In this document: positions 35,667 to 43,528 of the stretch, in pieces
How positions within the stretch are numbered: position 1 is the stretch's first letter
How the letters are laid out: each line of letters opens with the position of its first letter
DNA from: an uncultured Lachnospiraceae bacterium
Lineage (GTDB): Bacteria; Bacillota; Clostridia; Lachnospirales; Lachnospiraceae
Assembly (NCBI GenBank): GCA_910578345.1
Contig: CAJTRA010000007.1
Span: forward strand, 79,136 to 143,135
Length of the DNA stretch: 64,000 nt
Direction: 5' to 3'
Notes under the pieces: generated by a model
What the model saw: only the letters and a program-made list of their open reading frames with translations
Databases searched by the model: none
Told to the model about the DNA's origin: nothing
Made by a program: the position numbers and the translations under genes

Positions 35667-36836
35667 CTAATTCACATCCGACAAAATATTGACCATATCA
35701 TGAAAGAAAAAGGTCTTATACGGCAGGATCAAAGTGCCGTCATTGCCTGCCCGGCTCATATAGATCATAAAATACAGCACTGCCGCCAGCAGTACGCCTG
35801 CCCGCAGCGTTCTGCGCCATTTTACATGCTCGATCTGCTTAAGCAGCAACGGCAGATAGAAGATATGGCTGACCGTAAGATAATATCCGATCCTCGATAT
35901 GATCGGTAAAAACGAGCAGAAAACATATAAGACCAGCGCTCCCAAATTTAAATAAAAGTAGAAATGCTCCTGAAAAGCAGTCCCTTCTGCATCTGTCTCT
36001 GTTAAGTGTGCCCCTTCTAAGTCTTTTCTTTCACTGCCTTTATGATACCTCTTTTCAAAATACACGATCCCTGCCAAGAAAAGCACCGCGATACACCTTA
36101 GAATATTGATATAGCTTGTACCGCCCTCCAGATATTCCGTATCCTCATAAGTCGGATACAGCAAGATTACCAGCTTCAGATAGAACTCCTGGCAGAATAA
36201 AAACGTTGTGCAAAAGAGCGCCCCGACCGCAAGCTGCCACTTCTTCCAGGGCAGCACCGCCAGAAAATACAGTGGGATCACTACCAACAGCGACTTATGG
36301 AACGCAGCGCCAAACAGAATCAGAACGATAAACCGCCCCCACTGTCTGCGCAGGACAAACTTCATGGAATATAATGCCAGCGCCAGCGCCAGATAATAAC
36401 GTACCGTACTAAACGTCTGGAAATAATATCCAAGCGTCATGAACAGAAAGAACGTGAGTGGAAACGCTACGCTCTGTTCGTACATCGCCAGCAGAAAAAT
36501 GCCAACTGTGGTAAAAGCATACACTGCAAATACCAGCAGATAGTTTTCATATCCAGACAATCCGTAGATCAGCTTGACTAACAGGTTAAAGCCGATCTCC
36601 GTCGGCACATAAGCGTCGCAGTTGACTAAATGCATGAATTCTACATATTTCGCATAATCATTGCCCACATTCAGCCTGCACGCAGACAACGCAAAAAGGA
36701 TCAAAAAGATTGCAAACAGGCAGACCCTGTTGCACATCTGCTGTCTTGTCGTCCTATATGGCTGCACCGCAGGCCTGCAGTTTACCATTCCGGCCATAAG
36801 AGCCGTCACCGCGGCCACTGTAATATATAGAATCAT
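35667..36836 (-). CDS. EpsG-like EPS polymerase
   Basis: Polytopic membrane protein of 389 residues of the EpsG/Wzy group, proposed to polymerise repeat units on the outer face of the membrane. About ten helices are visible. The conserved features are SACRLNVGNDYAKYVEF near the N-terminus (the R-x-x-x-G-x-D-Y motif of EpsG) and FSTVRYYLALALALYSM in the middle. Its ATG overlaps the upstream stop by 4 bases, which fixes the start despite longer frames. Catalysis is inferred from family and locus. Confidence 0.85.
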   Translation of the reverse strand: MILYITVAAVTALMAGMVNCRPAVQPYRTTRQQMCNRVCLFAIFLILFALSACRLNVGNDYAKYVEFMHLVNCDAYVPTEIGFNLLVKLIYGLSGYENYLLVFAVYAFTTVGIFLLAMYEQSVAFPLTFFLFMTLGYYFQTFSTVRYYLALALALYSMKFVLRRQWGRFIVLILFGAAFHKSLLVVIPLYFLAVLPWKKWQLAVGALFCTTFLFCQEFYLKLVILLYPTYEDTEYLEGGTSYINILRCIAVLFLAGIVYFEKRYHKGSERKDLEGAHLTETDAEGTAFQEHFYFYLNLGALVLYVFCSFLPIISRIGYYLTVSHIFYLPLLLKQIEHVKWRRTLRAGVLLAAVLYFMIYMSRAGNDGTLILPYKTFFFHDMVNILSDVN

Positions 36837-37618
36837 CTCCGCGCTTCCTTTACCCCATCTTTCATCCATCGATACGCCTGCCGCAGCGGTATCTCCCGGC
36901 ACATCTCTTCCCTGTGCACCCATAGAAACCGGAAGGACAACGGTAGCGCGAGCCTGCCATACAAGCTGTGATAGAGGACGCCCCGATCCCGGAAAAACTT
37001 CTTATGATACCCGCTAAACCAGGTAGACGGTCTCTCCTTTTCCTCTCCGATGCAGATCGTATGGGAATAAATCTTCAATCCCGCTTTCAGGCAGTCTCTT
37101 AGAAATAGGCTGTCCTCTCCGTTACTGTACCTTGCCCCTCCGCCAAAAAGCAGGGAATAATACACATTCGCCCGAAGCAGCGCCTCCCGCTTCACTGTAA
37201 TGCTGTATGCCGGATATCGCCCGTAATTCCGGTAATTGATCCGATGGATGTCCTCATTCCAATAGGTGCGCCGGGAAGACGCTACCTTTACATTAACAAG
37301 GATCATATCAGCATCCGGCAGCTCCTGATAAGCCTTGCTGATCTGTTCTGCATAGTCCTTCTGCAGTACAATATCCTCATCGGAAAAGACACAGATCTCT
37401 GCATCTGCATGCAGAAGCGCTGTATTGCGGCTAAGTCCTACACCTCTTTCCCTCATGGAAAACACCTGCACTCTGTGTCCGTCTCTCTCCATCTCTTCAT
37501 AGCCATACCGGCCGCACTGGTTCACGATCACCGCATCAGTGCAAATATTCATCTGCTGTGCCAGCGATGCCGCCTCTTTATTCACTGCTGATATCAGAAG
37601 TTGTATCTTTCCCGCCAT
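36833..37618 (-). CDS. GT2-like glycosyltransferase
   Basis: Predicted GT-A enzyme of 261 residues. The nucleotide-binding half differs from the other GT2 enzymes here: it begins KIQLLISAVNKEAASLAQQM, and the region before the metal site reads SRNTALLHADAEICVFSDED. NGEDSLFLRDCLKAGLKI is the acceptor-side acidic motif. The start is uncertain: MAGKIQLLI (chosen) has GAGAG eight bases upstream, while an ATG seven codons earlier has only AGG. Either start overlaps the 3' end of the Wzz gene by about 40-60 bases. Confidence 0.8.
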   Translation of the reverse strand: MAGKIQLLISAVNKEAASLAQQMNICTDAVIVNQCGRYGYEEMERDGHRVQVFSMRERGVGLSRNTALLHADAEICVFSDEDIVLQKDYAEQISKAYQELPDADMILVNVKVASSRRTYWNEDIHRINYRNYGRYPAYSITVKREALLRANVYYSLLFGGGARYSNGEDSLFLRDCLKAGLKIYSHTICIGEEKERPSTWFSGYHKKFFRDRGVLYHSLYGRLALPLSFRFLWVHREEMCREIPLRQAYRWMKDGVKEARR

Positions 37619-38585
37619 TCGCCCTGCTCTCTCTTCCATAATACCTGTGCAAAAACCGTTCCTGTGCTCCGGCAATCGCAATCCCGGCAAGCGGACACTC
37701 TCTGACCGCAAGCATCTCAATCAGATAACCAAGGTATACCGCGTGCATCTTCCGGTAAGGCACCTCCAACACGACGCCTTCCGCCTCACACAGTTCCTGC
37801 CATTTCCCTTCTGCCACGGATTCCCCCTGTTGTACGGAAAGCACCACGATCTTACGCTTCTTCCGAAGATACGCCAGATTGGCCTCATAGTCTTTCTGCA
37901 GACGTTCACATACGCCCGTGTAGCCGACAAAAGGTACATCCGTCACCTGTCTAAGATCCGCCGCCACCATGATGCGGTCGTCCAACACATATACAAACAT
38001 CATTCCCAACAACGTCAGCGCTGCTGCAAGGACCAATCCGATCATCACTGCCTGCGCCATCCTGGAGTCCGCCGTCACAAGCGCCGCTTCTGTCTTCTGG
38101 ATCACGGTGATCTGTCTGAACTCTTTGGCTGTATTTCCCCGGTCCACCAAAGAACGCCCGGTCGCCTCTAAGATCGCATTGCATCTGTCTATATCATGGG
38201 TTGTGATCGTGATCGTCAGAAGACGCAGATCCGAAAGAATCTCCGCCCTGGTCGCCGCCGCCACTTCTTCCCGCGTATAATCTTCCGGCAGATACTGCAT
38301 CGTCACATCCAGGATCGGATCTGTTGCCATCAGGTCATTCCACGTATAGCCGTTGTATTCCTGGTAAACTTCCCCTGTCTCATCCGCAGCAAAATCCAGA
38401 TAAACCTTCGCCATAGCCTGATACTGCCGTTCCGCTTCCGGAACCACACTGACCGCCAGATAGACAAGTCCGCCCGCCACAGCGCCAGCCAGTGCCGCAG
38501 CGACGGCTATCCACAGCTTCTGTGCAAAGCATAACACTAATTTCTTCATATCCATGCCCGCATCGGCATATCTGATCTCCCGCAT
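37578..38585 (-). CDS. Wzz/YveK-like chain-length protein
   Basis: Polysaccharide co-polymerase of 335 residues. One helix near the N-terminus (IAVAAALAGAVAGGLVYLAV) and a second near 205 (MIGLVLAAALTLLGMMFVYV) flank an extracytoplasmic coiled domain, as in Wzz and the BY-kinase activator YveK/CapA. After the second helix the tail contains RKKRKIVVLSVQQGES and ECPLAGIAIAGAQERFLHRY. This resembles a shortened, P-loop-less BY-kinase domain, so regulation by tyrosine phosphorylation may have been lost or simplified. The tail ends with HRYYGRES. The start at MREIRYADAG is not certain; an ATG ten codons later is possible. Confidence 0.82.
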   Translation of the reverse strand: MREIRYADAGMDMKKLVLCFAQKLWIAVAAALAGAVAGGLVYLAVSVVPEAERQYQAMAKVYLDFAADETGEVYQEYNGYTWNDLMATDPILDVTMQYLPEDYTREEVAAATRAEILSDLRLLTITITTHDIDRCNAILEATGRSLVDRGNTAKEFRQITVIQKTEAALVTADSRMAQAVMIGLVLAAALTLLGMMFVYVLDDRIMVAADLRQVTDVPFVGYTGVCERLQKDYEANLAYLRKKRKIVVLSVQQGESVAEGKWQELCEAEGVVLEVPYRKMHAVYLGYLIEMLAVRECPLAGIAIAGAQERFLHRYYGRESRANGGKDTTSDISSE

Positions 38586-38617
38586 ATTCTGTGATCCCTC
38601 ATCTTTTCCCAGATTCG

Positions 38618-39994
38618 CTATTTCTTCTTGGCCGCAGTGACCTGCGTGCTGTCCACACCCTCTGTACTCTCCGGTTTGATTAAGATTTTTAACGTCAGCA
38701 GCATCAGTTTCAGATCCAGCCATACCGAATACTGCTCAATGTATGTCAGATCCAGCTTTAATTTATCATACGGCGTCGTATTATACTTGCCATATACCTG
38801 CGCATATCCGGCAAGTCCCGCTTTGACCTTCATGCGGAAAGCAAACTCCGGCATATCTTCCAGATATTGCGCGATGATCTCCGGCCTCTCCGGTCTGGGT
38901 CCTATGAAAGACATGTCTCCTTTTAAGATATTGAGAAGCTGCGGCAGCTCATCGATCCGCACGGCGCGGATGAAGCGCCCAATCGGCGTGATCCTGGAAT
39001 CGTTCTTGGACGCCAGCCGCGCTACGCCATCCTTCTCCGCATCCACCCGCATACTTCTGAACTTCATAATATAGAACTCTCTCTGTCCGATCGTACACCG
39101 GATCTGTTTATAGAGCACCGGGCCTCCATCATAAAGCTTGATCGCCGCAGCAGTCAACAACATAAAGGGAGAAGCAATCACGAGCAGGATAAGCGAGCAT
39201 ATCAGATCGATCGCCCTCTTTGCGATCCGCTGCTCAATCTTAAGCGCATACTCTCTTGTCAGATAGATCGGCGTGTCAAACAAGTGAAGCTGCGTCGCCC
39301 CTTTCACCAGTACATCCGATATCTTCGGCATCATATAGACCCGCACAGAACGGCTGTAGCAGTATTTCAGCAGATTGTTCCGATCTCCGGAAGGAATATC
39401 CCACAGAACGACCGCATCATACTCTGCATCAATCTTCTTCCTGATCTTCTCCATCCCTTCCGAAATATGGATGCTGTCATTCACCTTGTATTTCTCTTTC
39501 CTGGATTCGAACTTGGCGACAATATCATCGATCGGCCGCTCACCATGAACGATCAGCAGCTTTCTGGGCGGAAACACCCGGAAATAACAGGTGTTGCAGA
39601 CGATCACCCACACCCCGGAAAAAACCGCCTGGATCAGCATGACTTCCGCAATCGGTCTGATCTTGACAACCCAGTTTGCCATCAGTGATATCTGAAAATA
39701 CGAGAGCACATTGGCAAACAGCAGCGAAAAAAACTCTGAGATAAATACATCAATCGGTTTCAGATACCCGATCTTCAGCACACCATACGTGCTGGCAAAG
39801 AAAAGCAGCAAGACAAAATAGATCAATATGATCAACACATGCCCTTTGAAATAGAAATTTGCGTGCCCATGGTACTTCAGATAAGGGTAGTATTCCTTAA
39901 ACCAATAATAGGCATAGACTACCGTATGGAAAAGCAGTCCGATCAAAGACAACTGTAATATGATCAATCTTTTTAAAGATTCTATTCGTTTCAT
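38618..39994 (-). CDS. Initiating sugar-1-phosphate transferase (WbaP-like)
   Basis: Polyprenyl-phosphate hexose-1-phosphate transferase of 458 residues that would start repeat-unit assembly. Four N-terminal helices and a Rossmann-like linker precede the catalytic sugar-transferase domain. Signature segments are KRAIDLICSLILLVIASPFM, then GPVLYKQIRCTIGQREFYIM, KFRSMRVDAE, IRAVRIDELPQLLNILKGDM and FIGPRPERPEI. The C-terminal LKLDLTYIEQYSVWLDLKLM is also conserved. GAGGTATC precedes the ATG. The sugar transferred is unknown. Confidence 0.92.
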   Translation of the reverse strand: MKRIESLKRLIILQLSLIGLLFHTVVYAYYWFKEYYPYLKYHGHANFYFKGHVLIILIYFVLLLFFASTYGVLKIGYLKPIDVFISEFFSLLFANVLSYFQISLMANWVVKIRPIAEVMLIQAVFSGVWVIVCNTCYFRVFPPRKLLIVHGERPIDDIVAKFESRKEKYKVNDSIHISEGMEKIRKKIDAEYDAVVLWDIPSGDRNNLLKYCYSRSVRVYMMPKISDVLVKGATQLHLFDTPIYLTREYALKIEQRIAKRAIDLICSLILLVIASPFMLLTAAAIKLYDGGPVLYKQIRCTIGQREFYIMKFRSMRVDAEKDGVARLASKNDSRITPIGRFIRAVRIDELPQLLNILKGDMSFIGPRPERPEIIAQYLEDMPEFAFRMKVKAGLAGYAQVYGKYNTTPYDKLKLDLTYIEQYSVWLDLKLMLLTLKILIKPESTEGVDSTQVTAAKKK

Positions 39995-40102
39995 TCTGAT
40001 ACCTCATCTGCAGTAACAGTTCAGATACTGCCCTGTTCCAAGCAGCCTTATTGTAACAATTCGGCTTTCGGCTCCCTGTTACGCCCTAATCTTTCCGGCT
40101 CT

Positions 40103-40951
40103 CTACAGCCGCCGCATCGTGGCGCGGTACGCCCACATAACGAAATACCATGCACTGGCCGCCACAGACAATTTCTCCTGTCTGCGGTACAGATTCCAGA
40201 TCCGTCTGACGGCAGTTATTTTGTTTGAGGAAAGAGACTGTGCCGGTCTTCTGTAAACCGCCAGCACTTCATCCAGCCCGTAAGCCGTATACCCCTCCCG
40301 CAGGATCTGCCACCATGTGGCCGTGTCCTCACTCTCCACCACAGGCATATGCAGAAGTCCGTCCGGTATCTTCTTCCTGTCAAACAGAACCGTTGTCGTG
40401 AAAATTACCGTCCTGGATAAAGCTTGTCTATAAGTAAGTTCCGCCGGAACATGCACTACCTTGCCGGTAGGACGGGCCTGCTCGTCGCCGAACTCATATG
40501 CCGTGAACACAAATCCCGCCTGTCTGTCCTGCAGAAAGCGCATCTCCTTCTCCAGTTTGTCTATATGCCACACATCATCCGCGTCCAGGAATGCGATATA
40601 CCTTCCCTGTGCCATGGACAGTCCTGTATTTCTGGCTCTCGCCGCACCTTCATTCTTTTCCTTACAGATAAGAGTAATCCTCTGACCCCCGACGCCCGTA
40701 TAAGTTTCAATCAGGCGGATCCCCGGCCTTTCCCTACTCTCTAATTCTCTTCTCCGGCCGCCAGAAGAAAGACTTTCCATCTCACGCTGCAGAGTGCTGC
40801 GTATCACTTCTACACTGTTATCCGGCGAACAATCTTCCACCAGCAATAATTCCCATGCCTGCCAGGTCTGTACCTGTACCATCGCGACCGCTTCAGCAAT
40901 ATAGTCCGCCGCCCGATATACCGGCACGATAATACTGATCAGTTCCTTCAT
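40103..40951 (-). CDS. Glycosyltransferase family 2
   Basis: GT-A glycosyltransferase of 282 residues. ISIIVPVYRAADYIAEAVAM, then LLVEDCSPDNSVEVIRS, AARARNTGLSMAQGRYIAFL and DADDVW (metal site) are the usual landmarks. A stretch rich in Arg and Glu (about 58-75) forms a longer loop than usual. One-base overlap with the stop of the upstream polyprenyl-linked GT2 (TGATG) couples the two. Confidence 0.87.
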   Translation of the reverse strand: MKELISIIVPVYRAADYIAEAVAMVQVQTWQAWELLLVEDCSPDNSVEVIRSTLQREMESLSSGGRRRELESRERPGIRLIETYTGVGGQRITLICKEKNEGAARARNTGLSMAQGRYIAFLDADDVWHIDKLEKEMRFLQDRQAGFVFTAYEFGDEQARPTGKVVHVPAELTYRQALSRTVIFTTTVLFDRKKIPDGLLHMPVVESEDTATWWQILREGYTAYGLDEVLAVYRRPAQSLSSNKITAVRRIWNLYRRQEKLSVAASAWYFVMWAYRATMRRL

Positions 40952-41880
40952 CAGATATCCTCTTTGATAAGATAAATTGGTCTCTTCTTTACTTCCATAT
41001 AAGTCTTAGACAAGTATTGCCCGACTATGCCAAGACAAAACAACTGTATCCCGCCGACCAGCAGAATAATGCATACCATGGACGGCCATCCGGACGTGGG
41101 ATCACCGAAGATCAGGGTCTTCACAATAATTACAATGATCAGTCCAAATGCCAGTACACAGAACAAGGCTCCCAGCACCGCCGCCACAGTCAGTGGAACC
41201 GTGGAAAAGGCGGTGATCCCTTCCAGTGAATACACAAACAATGTCCAGAAAGACCACTTCGTCTCACCCTTCCTGCGTTCTATATTTTCATATTCCAGCC
41301 ATTTCGTCTCATACCCGACCCAGCCGAAGATGCCCTTCGTGAAGCGGTTATATTCCGTCATCGCAAGAATGGCATCCACAACCTGTCTGGTCATCAGCCG
41401 GTAATCTCTCGCACCATCCACGATCTCTGTCTTCGATATTTTATTCATAATTCTGTAGAACATCCTCGCGAAGAAGGAGCGGACCGGCGGTTCTCCTTTC
41501 CTCGTGACACGCCTTGTCGCCACAGAATCATATCCCTGTTCTATATAGCTGTACATCTCCGGTAAGAGAGAAGGCGGGTCCTGTAAGTCGGCATCCATCA
41601 TCACTACCATATCCCCTCTGGACTTCTGCAGTCCGGCATAAATAGCCGCTTCCTTGCCAAAATTCCTGGAAAACGACAACAAATGCACCCGTTTATCTTC
41701 TTCATGCAGCCTCTTAACCTCAGCCACTGTGTGATCCTTGGAACCGTCATCCACATAGATCACTTCTACTTCTATCTCTTTTGACCGGAAAAAGGAATCA
41801 TTCCTGAACAATTCGTTATAAAAATCCCGAATATTTTCTTCTTCATTATAACAAGGCACTATCACACTGAGCAGTTTCAT
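40951..41880 (-). CDS. GtrB/YkcC-like polyprenyl-phosphate glycosyltransferase
   Basis: GT2 enzyme of 309 residues with two C-terminal helices (TVAAVLGALFCVLAFGLIIV; WPSMVCIILLVGGIQLFCLG). The catalytic part has SVIVPCYNEEENIRDFYNEL, VIYVDDGSKDHTV, and MVVMMDADLQDPPSLLPEM. The layout matches enzymes that make undecaprenyl-phosphate-glucose or a similar activated sugar. The product could feed a GT39/GT-C enzyme such as the one at the end of the locus. The C-terminal KTYMEVKKRPIYLIKEDI is typical. The ribosome site is weak (AAAGG, 13 bases away). Confidence 0.9.
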   Translation of the reverse strand: MKLLSVIVPCYNEEENIRDFYNELFRNDSFFRSKEIEVEVIYVDDGSKDHTVAEVKRLHEEDKRVHLLSFSRNFGKEAAIYAGLQKSRGDMVVMMDADLQDPPSLLPEMYSYIEQGYDSVATRRVTRKGEPPVRSFFARMFYRIMNKISKTEIVDGARDYRLMTRQVVDAILAMTEYNRFTKGIFGWVGYETKWLEYENIERRKGETKWSFWTLFVYSLEGITAFSTVPLTVAAVLGALFCVLAFGLIIVIIVKTLIFGDPTSGWPSMVCIILLVGGIQLFCLGIVGQYLSKTYMEVKKRPIYLIKEDI

Positions 41881-41973
41881 ATATCATGTCATACCTTTCC
41901 GTTATTCTCACAAACTATGAGGTAAAGTCATGCATTGATGGACATGACCATTTTAATTCTATCATAATTGCGC

Positions 41974-42000
41974 AAAAAAAGGAAGAGACGTATCTCTTCC
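41974..42000 (-). terminator. Strong intrinsic terminator after the Spo0A-like gene
   Basis: On the minus strand GGAAGAGA-4-TCTCTTCC forms a perfect 8-bp stem and is followed at once by seven U residues. It lies between the Spo0A-like gene and the GtrB-like gene, so the downstream EPS genes need read-through or a separate promoter. Confidence 0.85.
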
Positions 42001-42011
42001 TCCATTGTCCG

Positions 42012-42392
42012 TTATATTAGTTCATATTCCAGCCGGATATGATCTGCCACCGCTGCAATGTACTCACTGTTTGTAGGTCTGCTGTATTCGTCTGAATTAC
42101 TGTAACCGAACAATTCTTCAAATAGCGCACCATTTCCTCTTTCCCATGACACTTCGATCGCATTCCGGATCGCTCTCTCAATCTTCTGATCTGTGGTCTT
42201 ATGTTTCTTCGCCAGATCTGGATACAATAATTTGGTAACACTTCCCACTAGTTCCATATCCTCTGCACACATTTCTACCGCACTTCTTAAATACTGGTAA
42301 CCTCTAAGGTGTGCAGGAATACCCAGCTCCAACATGAAACTGGAGATCCCTTGCTCCAATTCATGACTGGTCACTGTATTTTCCTGTATCAT
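42012..42392 (-). CDS. Stand-alone Spo0A C-terminal DNA-binding domain protein
   Basis: The 126-residue protein is almost entirely the Spo0A effector domain. ELGIPAHLRGYQYLRSAVEM, GSVTKLLYPDLAKKHKTT, KIERAIRNAIEVSWERGN and RPTNSEYIAAVADHIRLE correspond, segment by segment, to the C-terminal DNA-binding region of Bacillus Spo0A. There is no receiver domain: only about 20 residues precede it. It therefore cannot be switched by the phosphorelay in the usual way. It sits between fcl and the first GT2 genes of the EPS locus, with its own promoter and a strong terminator, so it is likely a dedicated transcription factor for the locus. AAAGGAG is 11 bases before the ATG. Binding activity is inferred. 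Confidence 0.85.
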   Translation of the reverse strand: MIQENTVTSHELEQGISSFMLELGIPAHLRGYQYLRSAVEMCAEDMELVGSVTKLLYPDLAKKHKTTDQKIERAIRNAIEVSWERGNGALFEELFGYSNSDEYSRPTNSEYIAAVADHIRLEYELI

Positions 42393-42427
42393 TCTTTCTT
42401 ATACTCCTTTGCGCATTAAATTGTTGC

Positions 42428-42478
42428 TGTAGTTACTTGTTACAACTACATCATATCAAACATAATACGCTCTGTAAA
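42428..42478 (-). promoter_or_regulatory. Promoter and dyad of the Spo0A-like gene
   Basis: -35 TTTACA (42478-42473), 17 bp, -10 TATGAT (42455-42450). Immediately downstream, and sharing the last base of the -10, is the dyad TGTAGTT-9-AACTACA (42428-42450). A protein bound there would block the start point, so autoregulation is plausible. The half-site differs from the classical Spo0A box (TGTCGAA). Confidence 0.65.
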
Positions 42479-42509
42479 TTGTAATTCATCGCCCAAAGCC
42501 TGATATTTC

Positions 42510-43451
42510 CTACAATCTTGCGGAATCTACATTCTCTTTAAACCATTCGTAGGCCAGTTTTACTCCCTCCTCTAATTCCACCGCATGGCGCCATCCAAGG
42601 CCATGGAGCTTCGTCACATCTGTAAGCTTACGCGGTGTACCGTCCGGCATATCCTTATTCCAGATAATCTCTCCCTCGTATCCCACTACCTTACGGACAG
42701 TCTCCGCCAGTTCTCTGATCGTGACCTCTTTGCCCGTACCGATATTCACATGCTGCTCCCCGCTGTAATTTTCTAACAGGAACACACAGGCGTCCGCCAT
42801 ATCATCCACATACAGGAATTCCCGAAGCGGCGTACCGGTTCCCCACAGTTCCACACTGTCAGCTCCGTTCACTTTCGCTTCATGGAATTTGCGGATCATC
42901 GCCGGCATGACATGAGAGCCCTGCAAGTCATAATTGTCATGCGGTCCGTACAGATTTGTCGGCATGCAACTGATATAATCGTCTCCGTACTGCCGTTTGA
43001 AGAATTTGCACATCTCAAGCCCGGCGATTTTGGCAATCGCATAAGCCTCATTCGTCTCCTCCAGCGGTCCCGTCAGAAGCGCATCTTCCGGAATGGGCTG
43101 CGGCGCCATCTTCGGATAGATACACGTACTGCCCAGAAACAGCAGTTTCTTCACATGGTATTCATGACAACAGTTGATCACATTACACTGGATCTGCATA
43201 TTCTCATACGCAAACTCTGCCGGCGCCGTATTATTCGCATTGATGCCGCCCACCTTGGCCGCCGCCAGTACTACCACATCCGGTTTCTCCGCCTCAAAGA
43301 ACTCCCTTACAGCCTGCTGACTTGTAAGATCAAGTTCCCTGTGGGTCCGCCCGATAATATTGGTATAGCCTTTCTGCTCCAGATTTCTCACGATGGCGCT
43401 GCCCACCAGTCCTCTGTGCCCTGCTACATAAATTTTGTCTGTCTTGTTCAT
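42510..43451 (-). CDS. fcl: GDP-L-fucose synthase
   Basis: NADP-dependent 3,5-epimerase/4-reductase that converts GDP-4-keto-6-deoxymannose to GDP-L-fucose. The 313-residue SDR protein has the nucleotide motif GHRGLVGSAI and the catalytic YAIAKIAGLEM (YxxxK); GSTCIYPKMAPQPIPED is typical of WcaG. With gmd in the same operon, it completes the fucose pathway from GDP-mannose. GGAGGAGACAGGGAC lies in front of the chosen ATG. Confidence 0.95.
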   Translation of the reverse strand: MNKTDKIYVAGHRGLVGSAIVRNLEQKGYTNIIGRTHRELDLTSQQAVREFFEAEKPDVVVLAAAKVGGINANNTAPAEFAYENMQIQCNVINCCHEYHVKKLLFLGSTCIYPKMAPQPIPEDALLTGPLEETNEAYAIAKIAGLEMCKFFKRQYGDDYISCMPTNLYGPHDNYDLQGSHVMPAMIRKFHEAKVNGADSVELWGTGTPLREFLYVDDMADACVFLLENYSGEQHVNIGTGKEVTIRELAETVRKVVGYEGEIIWNKDMPDGTPRKLTDVTKLHGLGWRHAVELEEGVKLAYEWFKENVDSARL

Positions 43452-43528
43452 GTCCCTGTCTCCTCCATTCAAAAAACCTGTCCGTCCAAATCCATATTAG
43501 CCAAAGCGTCGCTGCAGATGGCAGCATG

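Noticed and set aside
40424..40744. Frames of about 100 codons opposite the EPS glycosyltransferases
   Set aside because: No ribosome sites or domains; the sense-strand genes are supported by clear GT motifs.
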